DNA from: Nevskiaceae bacterium | Lineage (GTDB): Bacteria > Pseudomonadota > Gammaproteobacteria > Steroidobacterales > Steroidobacteraceae | DNA length: 64,000 nucleotides | Assembly: GCA_018883185.1 (NCBI GenBank) | Contig: VEQP01000008.1 | Coordinates: 1 to 64,000 of the forward strand | Reading direction: 5' to 3' | Shown here: positions 1-8,883 of the stretch, piece by piece | Numbering within the stretch: the first letter of the stretch is position 1 | How the letters are laid out: every line of letters begins with the position of its first letter | Notes under the pieces: model-generated | The model's database searches: none | Told to the model about the DNA's origin: nothing | What the model saw: the letters and a program-made list of their open reading frames with translations, nothing else | Program-made: the position numbers and the translations under genes

Positions 1-2051
1 TCAACGCGGGCGGCGCGCTGAAGGCGAGTGGTGCAACGGGTGTGCGTCTCGCCTCCGCGAAGGGTGCCTCGGTCGAGTCCAACGCGTCGACGGGAGCGAT
101 CAACGTGACGGGTGCCGTGACGTCGACGAGCGCAGGCGTGACCCTCAGCGGCCGCGACGGCGTGACGAGTGGTGCGGTTGATGCGGCGACTGCGGCAACG
201 ATCAATGCAGCACAAGGCGCGGTGACGGCTGCGGCGGTGAACGCGGGCGGTGCACTCAATCTGAACGGATCGACGGGTGTGTCCGTGTCGTCGCTTAAGG
301 GCACGGACGTGAGCGTGGGCTCGAGTGCAGGTAACGCCAGCGTGGGTGCGGTTACCGCGCGTACTTTGGCTGTGAGCGCGGCCAAGGACATCACCCTGTC
401 TGGAGCGGTGGCTGCCGAGCGCAGCGCAAGTTTCAGTGCCGGCGGTCGCTTTGCGAACACGGCTGCGGTTCGGGTAACGGGCGCCACGGCGGGCAGCAGT
501 GCGATCGAGATTCGTGCGGCCGATGCGGAGGTAGGCGCGGAACTCGCCGCGCGGGGTGCGGGGCTCACCGTAACGGCCACCGGCGCAGGTGGAGTGGTGG
601 TGGGCGATGGTGTCAGTGCGCCATCGGCTGCGATGCAGTTAAGCAATGCCGAAGTGCAGCGCATCGATGCCGGCAGTGTAGCGGTGCGCTCGGGCACGAG
701 CGCTGCCGAGGGGCGTGACGTTGTGGTCGGCGATCTGTCGCTCGATCGAGCGAAGATTCCACAGTTGGTGCTCGCCACGGGCAAGGGTGGGCAAGTGCGT
801 GTTGCTGGCGTGGTGCGCGGTACGGGAGCGCCGGCCGTCAGCATTGGCGACTCGTCCGCTCGTCCTGAGGGTATCGAGATCACCGGCGCACTCGGCGCCA
901 ATGATGCCCCGCTTGGTACGGTGCAGTTGCGCTCGGGTGGCGACATTCTGATCGGCACCCAAGGCTTTGTTGAGGCTGCGCGAGCGGCGACGGACAAGAC
1001 GACGTTCGATGTGCAGTCGGCATCAGTGAGCAATGCGGGCACCGGAAACACGGGACGTTTGTTCCTTGTCGGTGGCGCAACGGCGTTCGACGCACCCGGA
1101 TTCATCCTGCAGCAGAACACGGGCACCTCCGGCAACAACGGTGATGGTCTGCGCATTGGCGTGGCGGCTGGTGAGGTGAGTGCGACCTTTGCGAATGGCG
1201 TGGCGCCGCGGCGGATTGCTGTGTTTGGCAGCGTGGTGGACGCAGACGGCAAGGTACTCACGTCATCGAGTGCTGCGGTAGCGAAGGGGTTATTGCCTGC
1301 GAACGTGACGGCCAATGAAGTGTGGCGGTTGAATACCTGCATCATCGGCACCGGTGCAGCCTGTGCGGCGACGAACTTGCTGCCGCCGCCGACACAGTTG
1401 GTGCAGCCGCCCGTTGCGCCACCGCCGCCGCCGCCGGCGACCCCGAGCACGCCGGCCTCTCCCACCGCGAGCACGGCGCCTCGCGCGACGAGCACGGGCA
1501 GCTCGGGCAGCAGTTCGAGTGGCTCGAGCGGCAGCTCAAGCAGCTCAGGTAGCAGCTCGGGCAGCAGCAATTCAGGCAGCTCCAGCAGTGGTTCGAGCAG
1601 CAGTTCCAACAGTGGCTCAAGCAGCAGCTCCAGCAGCGGCTCTAGCAGCTCCGGCAGTTCCAGCGGATCCAGTGGATCTTCCAGCGGATCTAGCGGCTCA
1701 GACGGGTCGGGCAGTTCGGGTGGCGCGGATGGTGGCTCGGGCAGCAGCTCTGATGAGCAGGGCGCCGCCGAGGAAGAGAGCGCCGCCGAGGAGACACAAG
1801 AGCAGGAGCCGACCGAGGAAGAAGAGCAGGCCGCGAGCGAGGAGGAGGCGACGGAGGAAGCTGCGGCGCAGATCGCTGATGCGGGAACGCAGCAGGAAGA
1901 AGAGAGCCTCAAGCCGCTCGAGGTGGATGCGGGTTCGCGAGATCTGCTGCGTCCTGACACGGACGGCGGTATCCGCGAGCCAGGCGTCGGCTCTGCCAAT
2001 GAGGACCTCTGGCCGCAGGAACCGCTGCCGACGCCTCCGCCCTCGCCATGA
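1..2051 (+). CDS. Filamentous-haemagglutinin-like surface protein, C-terminal part (5' truncated)
   Basis: The reading frame is open to the window edge, so only the C-terminal part, about 683 residues, is visible. The first ~400 residues are short degenerate repeats rich in Gly, Ala, Val, Ser and Asn, with phrases such as VNAGGAL and STGAINVTGAV. This is the pattern of beta-helical filamentous haemagglutinin/two-partner-secretion passengers. A Pro tract (PPPPPP) follows, then a long Ser/Gly stretch and a Glu-rich acidic tail ending in prolines. The gene overlaps the downstream CHAT gene by 4 bp (ATGA), so the two are probably co-translated. The role as a secreted or surface-anchored adhesin is inferred from repeat character only; no N-terminal TPS or signal region lies in the window. 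Other large beta-helical exoproteins are possible. Confidence 0.75.
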   Translation, partial: NAGGALKASGATGVRLASAKGASVESNASTGAINVTGAVTSTSAGVTLSGRDGVTSGAVDAATAATINAAQGAVTAAAVNAGGALNLNGSTGVSVSSLKGTDVSVGSSAGNASVGAVTARTLAVSAAKDITLSGAVAAERSASFSAGGRFANTAAVRVTGATAGSSAIEIRAADAEVGAELAARGAGLTVTATGAGGVVVGDGVSAPSAAMQLSNAEVQRIDAGSVAVRSGTSAAEGRDVVVGDLSLDRAKIPQLVLATGKGGQVRVAGVVRGTGAPAVSIGDSSARPEGIEITGALGANDAPLGTVQLRSGGDILIGTQGFVEAARAATDKTTFDVQSASVSNAGTGNTGRLFLVGGATAFDAPGFILQQNTGTSGNNGDGLRIGVAAGEVSATFANGVAPRRIAVFGSVVDADGKVLTSSSAAVAKGLLPANVTANEVWRLNTCIIGTGAACAATNLLPPPTQLVQPPVAPPPPPPATPSTPASPTASTAPRATSTGSSGSSSSGSSGSSSSSGSSSGSSNSGSSSSGSSSSSNSGSSSSSSSGSSSSGSSSGSSGSSSGSSGSDGSGSSGGADGGSGSSSDEQGAAEEESAAEETQEQEPTEEEEQAASEEEATEEAAAQIADAGTQQEEESLKPLEVDAGSRDLLRPDTDGGIREPGVGSANEDLWPQEPLPTPPPSP
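1495..1755 (+). repeat. Ser/Gly-coding low-complexity repeat
   Basis: Within the haemagglutinin-like gene, about 260 bp consist almost only of Ser and Gly codons (agc, tcg, ggc, tcc in irregular alternation). It encodes a flexible Ser/Gly linker of about 85 residues, followed by an acidic segment at about 1756-1880. Such tracts can vary in length through slippage and may act as a stalk or glycosylation substrate; both roles are inference. Confidence 0.8.
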
Positions 2052-5000
2052 CACACGCGGTCTGTACTCATCGACGACTTATGACGCTGGCGCTAGGCGC
2101 GCTGGCTGCGCTGTCGTCGCTCAGTGTCCTCGCCCAAGCCCCCGTGACGGCGTGGCTCAGCAAGCCGTCGGTCAATCTCGGCGCCGATCCGACGGGCAAG
2201 GCCTGCACGGCGCGGCGCCTGTACGGCGATCCGCTGCTGCGTGATGCTCGTCGCGATCTCGCGTACGACATCAGTTGTGGCCGCTCGGGGGGTGTCGGTC
2301 GCATCTACGTGCTCGGCAGCCAGCCCAAAGATACCGCGCTGAAGGGTTGGCGAGATGCCGTGGCGCCGCTTTGCGTCGGCCCTAGACCGCAGGAGTGGTC
2401 GCCGGAGGGCGTGACCGCGGAGGTCAGTTTCTTTTGTGCGGGTGGCACGGCCGCCGGGCAGCGACCCGCGACCATATTGCTGGCGGCCTCGAGTCCGCGC
2501 GGATTGCTCGCCGGTGATTCGCCGCCGGCGTCGGCAGCCGTGGTGGAGCGCGCGATCCGCATCCTTGCCGGTGTCGAGCCCGAGCCGACCAAGGCTCGAT
2601 CGCGCGGGCCGCGCAGTGCCCTGCTTGCCAACCTCGAAACCGTGCTTGGTAATGATTTGGCGGGCGGTGGTTTTGGCGATTTCGCGAGCCTGCGCGCTGC
2701 CGCATTCGAAAACAATTCGATGTGGCTGTTCGGTTCGGCCGAGTTGCAGTTTGCCGATGCCATTCGTATCCACGCCGGCTTGTGGCCTGAGGACTTCGCG
2801 GGTCGCGCGGACCTACAGTCCGAAAGAGCACTGAACCTCTCCAATCAACGGCGCTTCCCAGAGGCCGAACGTGCGCTCGCGGAAGCGGCGCAGAACGCGG
2901 AAAAAGCCGAGGATCTGTATCTACGTGCGAAAGTGTCTGCGTATGCAGCACTCACTGCTCTCAACGCCGGCAAGCTGGCCGAGGTTCGTGTGCGGGCAAC
3001 CCAGGCTCGCGAATTCATTGACGCTTGGAGGCGTTCCGGACAGGTGGAGCGCGTTCAGGCGGATCAGACGATCGCCAGGCTGCCGGTCGCCGCGCGAGTC
3101 ACCATTCTCGAATCGCAGATGCTGCGTGCGCTCGCGGTCGCCGAGTCGCGTGATAAAGGTCTCGCTGCGGGACGACCGGGCCTGGCGGCTGCGGCGGACT
3201 CGGCGGCCAATGTCGATGCACGAGCCGGTAGTTGGCTGCAGTCGGGTCTCGCGCAGGATCGTGCTGCACTCGAAATCGCCGATGGTCGCGCCGACTCGGC
3301 GGTGCGCATCCTCGAGGAGGCCTTGACTCGCTATCGACGGATCGCCACCGGCACTCGTATCGAAGCCAACTTGCTGATGGATCTCGGCGGCGCGCTGCAG
3401 GCGGCGAAGCGCGAGGAGGAGGCGCTGCAACGCTACGCGCAGGCCTTTGAGATGTATCGCGAGCAGACCGAGAATCGCGGCGTGGCGCCGATTCGGGCCA
3501 TGACTTATTTGACGACACTGGCACGCAAGCTGCCCAAAGTCGCCAAGCCTGAGGAAGCGGCTGATTTATTTGCGGCGTTCGAGACCCTCGCGACACCTGC
3601 GGTCGCGCAGACGGCCGCGGCTACGGCAGCACGGCTACTCGCCGGGCCAAATGGTGGTGTGATCCGCTCTTGGCAGGATGCGGACCGCTCATTGCGTCGG
3701 GCCTTGACCCGCTTGTCGAATCTTCCGGCGGACGCACCACCGGACGTGAAGCAGACGGCCGAAGAAGATGTTGCCACCTGGCGTTCGCGCGTCGAAACGC
3801 TCGAGCAGCAGGTCAATCAGCTGTTCCCGAATTTCGGGCTCGTCACTTTAGAGCCCGTGACGCTCACGACAATTCAGGCTTCGCTCGGTCCAAACGAGCG
3901 TCTGCTGCGGATTGCGCTCGGACTCGAGTCGGGCATCGGACTGCTGATAGATCGCGAGACTGTTCGGGTATTCGAAATCGGGATTGGCGAGTCGAAGGCC
4001 GCCGAACTCGTCGGGCGGATCAAACGTTCCGTGAAGAATGAGGATGTCGATTTCGATAGCAAAGCCGCGCGTTTGCTCTTCGACGGGCTCTTTTCGAAGA
4101 TCGCGCCGGAATTGATGGCTGATGGCGCGCCCGAGCGTCTGATCGTCGATGTCACCGGTGCCCTCGCGAGCTTGCCCTTCGGGGTCCTCTCCAGCGGCGG
4201 CGGAGGAGAGTCTAGCGAGGCATGGCTCGCTCGACGGTTCGCCATGATGGCGGTGCCAAGTATGCGTGCATTCGTATCGTCGCGGGCGGCAGGACCCTCC
4301 AAGGGAACAGTGCCGTTCGTGGGCTACGGTGACTTCCTGCCGTTGGCCAGTGCCACGGCCGCGCCCGCCATCACACGCTCGATCCTCAACGCGCGTCGAT
4401 TGCCGTCGGGATGTGAGGCACTGTTGACTTCCGCGCTCGCCAAACTCCCGCGCCTCGCGGGCACGGCCGCGGAGCTTGAGGCCGTCAAGCGCGTCATCGG
4501 CGCGGACGATCGGAGTGTGTTGCTGCGCAATCGATTCACCGATCGGAATGTGCTCAACTCCGAGCAAGTCGCCGCGGCACGCGTGCTGATGTTTTCCACC
4601 CATGGCGTGTTCGGCACGGATTTCCCCGAGGCCGCCGGCTGTTTGCCGGATGCCGCCCTGCTGACCTCGGCGGTGTCGGATAAAGCGGGCGTGTTTTTGG
4701 ATTCTGCGCAGATCCTCGATCTGAAACTCGATGCCGATCTCGTGGTGCTCTCCGCCTGTGATACCGGCAATCCGCAGCCCGTCGCGCCGGGTGAGTCGGG
4801 CCTGCCTTCGGGTGGCGATGCCCTGTCGGGGCTTGCGCGCTCGTTCTTCTATGCGGGTGCACGCAGTGTCATGGTCTCGCACTGGCCTCTTCCCGACATT
4901 TATACGGTCAAGATCATGACCGTTTTCTTCGAGCGTTTGCAGGCCGGGGATATGGCACCCGAAGCACTTCGAGCTGCACAAGTTGCGCAAATCAATTCGG

Positions 5001-5062
5001 GTGAGGACGACCCTTTGGTGTGGGCGGCCCTCTCCGTGGTGGGTGCGCCTCAGGCTCGCTGA
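2048..5062 (+). CDS. Secreted TPR-CHAT domain caspase-like protease
   Basis: The 1004-residue protein starts with a probable signal peptide (hydrophobic LALGALAALSSLSVLAQA at residues 14-31). A long helical middle with TPR-like segments follows (about residues 250-560, e.g. ALQRYAQAFEMYREQ). The C-terminal third is a CHAT domain (Caspase HetF Associated with TPRs). The caspase-type dyad is visible: His852 in FSTHG and Cys904 in LSACDTGN. The typical later CHAT motif GLARSFFYAGARSVMVSHW is also present. The ATG overlaps the stop of the surface-protein gene, so the two form one unit. In other bacteria CHAT proteases act in host-guest peptide cleavage or defence. Here, export and coupling to an adhesin suggest maturation or processing of that surface protein, which is inference. 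Confidence 0.88.
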   Translation: MTHAVCTHRRLMTLALGALAALSSLSVLAQAPVTAWLSKPSVNLGADPTGKACTARRLYGDPLLRDARRDLAYDISCGRSGGVGRIYVLGSQPKDTALKGWRDAVAPLCVGPRPQEWSPEGVTAEVSFFCAGGTAAGQRPATILLAASSPRGLLAGDSPPASAAVVERAIRILAGVEPEPTKARSRGPRSALLANLETVLGNDLAGGGFGDFASLRAAAFENNSMWLFGSAELQFADAIRIHAGLWPEDFAGRADLQSERALNLSNQRRFPEAERALAEAAQNAEKAEDLYLRAKVSAYAALTALNAGKLAEVRVRATQAREFIDAWRRSGQVERVQADQTIARLPVAARVTILESQMLRALAVAESRDKGLAAGRPGLAAAADSAANVDARAGSWLQSGLAQDRAALEIADGRADSAVRILEEALTRYRRIATGTRIEANLLMDLGGALQAAKREEEALQRYAQAFEMYREQTENRGVAPIRAMTYLTTLARKLPKVAKPEEAADLFAAFETLATPAVAQTAAATAARLLAGPNGGVIRSWQDADRSLRRALTRLSNLPADAPPDVKQTAEEDVATWRSRVETLEQQVNQLFPNFGLVTLEPVTLTTIQASLGPNERLLRIALGLESGIGLLIDRETVRVFEIGIGESKAAELVGRIKRSVKNEDVDFDSKAARLLFDGLFSKIAPELMADGAPERLIVDVTGALASLPFGVLSSGGGGESSEAWLARRFAMMAVPSMRAFVSSRAAGPSKGTVPFVGYGDFLPLASATAAPAITRSILNARRLPSGCEALLTSALAKLPRLAGTAAELEAVKRVIGADDRSVLLRNRFTDRNVLNSEQVAAARVLMFSTHGVFGTDFPEAAGCLPDAALLTSAVSDKAGVFLDSAQILDLKLDADLVVLSACDTGNPQPVAPGESGLPSGGDALSGLARSFFYAGARSVMVSHWPLPDIYTVKIMTVFFERLQAGDMAPEALRAAQVAQINSGEDDPLVWAALSVVGAPQAR

Positions 5063-5120
5063 CTGCGCGGCGTAAGGGTGCTGGGTTAAGATCGATGTGG
5101 GGTCGATAGCGGAGGGACTT

Positions 5121-5594
5121 ATGCGGAACATTCTCAGAAACGCCACCGTAGTGGCGCTTGGCATGCTGGGCGGCCTTGCGGCTGCGAGTGACTACATCGT
5201 GGCGCGCTCGACGGACGCCTCGATTATCAAAGGCACGGCGCTTGCGGCGGGAGCCGTGGTGCCGGCGGCGGTTGGTGCAGTGGTGACGCTCGTTTCGGCG
5301 GGCGGCGAGGTGGTGATTCTCAAAGGCACCGAAACCGGCATCAAGGTGCCGGGGCTGGCGAAGGCTGGCAGCAGCGCGGCGAGCGCTACGCTCGCGGCGC
5401 TCGTCAATCGGCCGCCACCGCGGCGCAACTTCGGCGCCATGCGCGGCAATGAGAAATGCCGCAGCGTCGAGGAGTTGCAGACCCTCGAGGCCATACTCGC
5501 GGTGTCGGAAATCGAGGGTTGCGGCCGCATGGCGCAGGCCGCCCTCGATGCGTACATCAGCAAGGCGGAAGCGGCAGCTGCGGCGACTCCTTGA
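5121..5594 (+). CDS. Small exported protein of unknown function
   Basis: The start is placed at ATG 5121 because GGAGGG lies at 5111-5116, 4 nt upstream. An in-frame ATG at 5097 has no such site. The 157-residue product begins with a signal peptide (NATVVALGMLGGLAAAS). An Ala/Gly/Val-rich beta-like region follows (GAVVTLVSAGGEVVILKG), then a basic Pro-rich hinge (RPPPRRN) and a helical C-terminus with two cysteines (KCRSVEEL and EGCGRM) that could form a disulfide. No family is recognised. It lies 58 bp after the CHAT gene, and its TGA overlaps the likely TTG start of the oxidoreductase. It could therefore belong to either module. Confidence 0.65.
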   Translation: MRNILRNATVVALGMLGGLAAASDYIVARSTDASIIKGTALAAGAVVPAAVGAVVTLVSAGGEVVILKGTETGIKVPGLAKAGSSAASATLAALVNRPPPRRNFGAMRGNEKCRSVEELQTLEAILAVSEIEGCGRMAQAALDAYISKAEAAAAATP

Positions 5595-7999
5595 GCGTTG
5601 AGCGTTTCCGGATCGCGATCGTCGGGGCTGGGCCTGGCGGTCTGAGTGCGGCCGCGCGGGCGGCCGAGCTTGGCGTGTCGCACGTGCTGCTCGAGCAGAG
5701 TCCGGCGCACGCCAACACCATCCAGCGCTATCAAAAGGGCAAGCACGTCATGGCGGAGCCCAACGTGCTGCCGCTGCGCAGTCCGTTGCAGTTCGCTGCA
5801 GGCGTTCGCGAGCGAATTCTCGACGACTGGGCGAGCGGTCTCGAGCGACTCGGGGTGAACCTGCGCTGCCAGAGCGAAGTCACACGTATTACCGGCGAGC
5901 GTGGCCAGTTCACTCTGACACTCCAGAGCGGTGAGACGCTGCATGCAGAGCACGTGGTTTTTTCCATCGGCGTGCAGGGCAATCCGCGTCGGCTTGGCGT
6001 ACCGGGGGACGAGCTGCCGTGCGTGCAGTACACGCTCGATGACCCTGACGAGTATCAGGGCGAGACCATCGTCGTCGTCGGCGCCGGCGATGCCGCGATC
6101 GAGAATGCCGTCGCACTCGCGAAGCAGAACCGCGTGTTCATCGTCAATCGTGCCGAGGAGTTTGCGCGCGTCAAGGATGGCAATCTGAGCCTGATACTCA
6201 AGGCCATCGACGAAAAGACTCTCGGGTGCTTTTACAAGTCGAGTTGCGTATCGGTGACGGCGACCGAGGGGGCCGAGACGCCCTACCTGCTGACCCTGGC
6301 AACGCCGGAGGGTGATACGGCCGTACCGTGTCATCGGATCATCGCGCGCATCGGCGCTGTACCGCCGCGCAAGTTCGTCGAGTCCTGCGGCATCCGCTTT
6401 CCATCGGCCGATGCCGCAGCGCTGCCCGAGCTCAGCGCCCAATACGAGTCGAACGTGCCAGGTCTCTACGTCATCGGCGCATTGGGCGGCTACCCGCTCA
6501 TCAAGCAGGCGATGAACCAAGGTTATGAGGTCGTCGGCTACATCCAGGGCGAGGCCGTGGAGCCTGCTGATGAGCCCTTGCTGGCTGAAAAGTTTGCCGC
6601 CCTCCCCGAGCGCTTGTCGGTGTCGGCAACACTGCAGCGGATGCAGCAGCGAATTGCGCTTTTTGCGGCAGTGAATCCGCTGATGTTCCGCGAGCTGATC
6701 CTCGGCAGCGCGGTGCATTGTCCGCGCGAGGGTGAGGTGGTCTTTCGCCGAAACGACTACACGAATTCGTTCTACACCATCCTCGATGGCAGCGTGCAGA
6801 TCGAAATCGGCGAGGAAGGTGAATCGCGGCGCATCACCCTCGGCACGGGCCAGTTCTTCGGCGAGGGCAGTTTATTGTCGGGTCGCCGGCGTTCAGCCAC
6901 CGTGTATGCAGGCGCGGGTTGTGTGCTCATCGAATCGCCGCGACGCGATATCGTCAAACTGATGAGTTCAGTGGATTCGGTGCGCTCGGTCATCGATCGT
7001 CTATTCATCGTCAGGGCCATCCAGAGCGGCTTCGCACCCAACACGCCTTTCGAGGTTCTCGAGACTATTGCCGCGCGTGCCCGACTGACGCGTTACAAAC
7101 GTGACGAAGCCCTCTTCAAGGAGGGTGAGCCCGGGGATAGGCTGCACTTGATACGCAGCGGCTCGGTGGCCGTATCGCGAAACTTTGGCGGCCGCGAGGT
7201 GACGCTCTCCTACGTCGCAGCGGGCAACTACGTGGGCGAGATGGGTTTGCTCGGCCGCACCTTGCGCAGTGCGACGGTCCGCGCCGCGGTGCCGACCGAA
7301 ACGGTCAGTCTCGATGCCGACACCTTTGCTGAACTCATGGCCCACAATCCCGCACTGCGCGCCGACATCGAGGCGGTCATGCGCAAGCGCATCGTCAGCA
7401 ACGCCCAAACGCAGTCAAGTACCGCAGGGGGAGATTTGATTTCGTTCCTGATGCGGCAGGGGCTAGGCGAGGCAACAGACGTACTGCTCATCGACGAGTC
7501 GTTGTGTATCGGCTGCGATAACTGTGAACAGGCCTGTGCCGCGACCCACGGCGGCACATCGCGCCTCGATCGAGCCGCAGGCCCGACCTTCGCCCATGTG
7601 CACGTGCCGACCTCGTGTCGGCATTGTGAGAATCCGCATTGCATGAAGGATTGTCCGCCCGATGCGATCCGTCGCGCCCCCAACGGCGAGGTCTACATCC
7701 GCGACAACTGCATCGGCTGTGGCAACTGTGAGCGCAACTGTCCCTACGGCGTGATCCACATGGCGAGCACTCCGCCCGCGCAGCCGTCGTTGTGGTCCTG
7801 GTTGCTGTTTGGCAGCGAAGCCCGCGCGACCGAGTCGGAAGGCAAAAGCAAGGCGCCGAAGAAAGCCGTCAAGTGCGACATGTGCAAGGACCAATCTGGC
7901 GGTCCTGCGTGCGTGCGCGCGTGCCCGACGGGTGCAGCGCTACGTGTGAGCCCCGCCGAATTCGTCGAGTTCGTCAGCAGCGAGGCGGCAGAGCGCTGA
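5591..7999 (+). CDS. FAD/NAD(P) oxidoreductase fused to two cNMP-binding domains and a four-cluster [4Fe-4S] ferredoxin
   Basis: The start is taken as TTG 5591, overlapping the preceding stop (TTGA) just before the FAD motif; an upstream in-frame start would lie deep in the previous gene. In the 802-residue product, residues 8-320 are a thioredoxin-reductase/YpdA-like flavoprotein, with GAGPGG at 12-17 and a second Rossmann motif VVGAGDAAIENA at 162-173. Two cyclic-nucleotide-binding folds follow (~358-455 and ~485-585), each with a phosphate-cassette-like motif (FGEGSLLSGRRRSAT; VGEMGLLGRTLRSAT). Residues 633-790 form an HybA/NrfC/DmsB-type ferredoxin with 16 cysteines in four groups, enough for four [4Fe-4S] clusters. 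No signal peptide or TM is seen, so it is cytoplasmic. It likely passes electrons between NAD(P)H and the cytochrome b encoded 1 bp downstream, gated by a nucleotide (inference). Confidence 0.85.
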   Translation: MSVERFRIAIVGAGPGGLSAAARAAELGVSHVLLEQSPAHANTIQRYQKGKHVMAEPNVLPLRSPLQFAAGVRERILDDWASGLERLGVNLRCQSEVTRITGERGQFTLTLQSGETLHAEHVVFSIGVQGNPRRLGVPGDELPCVQYTLDDPDEYQGETIVVVGAGDAAIENAVALAKQNRVFIVNRAEEFARVKDGNLSLILKAIDEKTLGCFYKSSCVSVTATEGAETPYLLTLATPEGDTAVPCHRIIARIGAVPPRKFVESCGIRFPSADAAALPELSAQYESNVPGLYVIGALGGYPLIKQAMNQGYEVVGYIQGEAVEPADEPLLAEKFAALPERLSVSATLQRMQQRIALFAAVNPLMFRELILGSAVHCPREGEVVFRRNDYTNSFYTILDGSVQIEIGEEGESRRITLGTGQFFGEGSLLSGRRRSATVYAGAGCVLIESPRRDIVKLMSSVDSVRSVIDRLFIVRAIQSGFAPNTPFEVLETIAARARLTRYKRDEALFKEGEPGDRLHLIRSGSVAVSRNFGGREVTLSYVAAGNYVGEMGLLGRTLRSATVRAAVPTETVSLDADTFAELMAHNPALRADIEAVMRKRIVSNAQTQSSTAGGDLISFLMRQGLGEATDVLLIDESLCIGCDNCEQACAATHGGTSRLDRAAGPTFAHVHVPTSCRHCENPHCMKDCPPDAIRRAPNGEVYIRDNCIGCGNCERNCPYGVIHMASTPPAQPSLWSWLLFGSEARATESEGKSKAPKKAVKCDMCKDQSGGPACVRACPTGAALRVSPAEFVEFVSSEAAER

Positions 8000-8000
8000 G

Positions 8001-8876
8001 ATGCATCAGTCGATCCTCGATTACGGTGGCCGGCGCTACCTGAAACTTGCCCTTGCGCTGTGCGGGCTCTCGCTGGTGCTCTATCTTTGGCATGACCCGA
8101 GATCGCCACCCAACGGTGGAACTTGGCTCGGCTACACCCTCGGCGGTGTCGGTGCGGCTTTGATTCTTTGGCTCACGGCGCTCGGCGTACGCAAGCGCAG
8201 CTATGCCTCGACGCTCGGGACCCTGCAGGGCTGGGTCAGTGCGCACGTGTATCTAGGTCTCGCCTTGCTCTGGGTGGCGACGCTGCACGCGGGCTTCCAA
8301 TTCGGTTGGAACGTGCACACGCTGTGTTACCTGCTGATGGTGGTGGTAATCGCCTCGGGCCTGCTCGGCATCGTGCTGTATCAGCGATTTCCGCAGCAGT
8401 TATCGCAGAATCGCGCCCAGCAGACTGCGGCACAGATGCTCACCGAACTACAGGAGCTCGACGAGCGAACGCGGCGTGTGGCGGCGAATGCGTCGGCCGA
8501 TGAGATCTCGGCGATCGATGCCAACATCGCCGGAACCCGCATTGGGGGGAGTACGGCGGCCATCTTGTCGGCGCGCGATCGATCGACGGTGCTGCTGCCA
8601 GGTGGGGCGTCGCAACCTGAGCCGAATCCGGCTCAGACCCGTATGCTCGAGTGGCTGAGTGCCCGACTGTCGGCAAGTGATGACCCGCTGCGTACGCGGG
8701 CACTGTCGGATCTGGTCTCACTGATCGGCGCTCGCCGCGCGCTGCTGCGTCGTTTGCAGCAGGACGCACGCTTACGCGGTTGGTTGTCGGTTTGGCTCTA
8801 TGTGCACGTCCCTGTGACTTTCGGCTTGCTCGGGTCGCTCATCGCTCACGTGGTCAGCGTGTTTCTTTACTGGTAG
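8001..8876 (+). CDS. Five-helix di-haem cytochrome b-type membrane protein
   Basis: This 291-residue protein has hydrophobic segments near 15-30, 43-62, 80-97, 106-127 and 264-288, with a soluble helical loop at ~130-250. Histidines fall at 82 and 96 in one helix and at 269 and 283 in the last. Both pairs are H-X13-H, the classical spacing for two stacked bis-His b haems; His106 is a further candidate. It starts 1 bp after the ferredoxin-type oxidoreductase and precedes a decahaem protein by 7 bp. It probably moves electrons between the cytoplasmic Fe-S protein, the quinone pool and the periplasmic haems. It matches no standard family I can name confidently; a cytochrome b561/ferric-reductase-like fold is possible. 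Confidence 0.75.
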   Translation: MHQSILDYGGRRYLKLALALCGLSLVLYLWHDPRSPPNGGTWLGYTLGGVGAALILWLTALGVRKRSYASTLGTLQGWVSAHVYLGLALLWVATLHAGFQFGWNVHTLCYLLMVVVIASGLLGIVLYQRFPQQLSQNRAQQTAAQMLTELQELDERTRRVAANASADEISAIDANIAGTRIGGSTAAILSARDRSTVLLPGGASQPEPNPAQTRMLEWLSARLSASDDPLRTRALSDLVSLIGARRALLRRLQQDARLRGWLSVWLYVHVPVTFGLLGSLIAHVVSVFLYW

Positions 8877-8883
8877 CCGGCTG

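Noticed and set aside
1495-1755. Repeat tract considered as a CRISPR-like array
   Set aside because: The units are irregular Ser/Gly codons in frame, with no constant repeat-spacer structure.
1354-2244. Arg/Ala-rich plus-strand frame inside the surface-protein gene
   Set aside because: It is an off-frame reading of the Ser/Gly and Glu repeats, giving only Arg/Ala low complexity.
3848-5164. 438-codon minus-strand frame opposite the CHAT domain
   Set aside because: The plus-strand CHAT dyad and flanking motifs are unambiguous, and the antisense product is low-information.
5192-6718. 508-codon open frame on the minus strand
   Set aside because: It lies antisense to the clear flavoprotein/cNMP gene, its composition is His/Arg/Leu-rich shadow coding typical of high-GC DNA, and no motif is seen.
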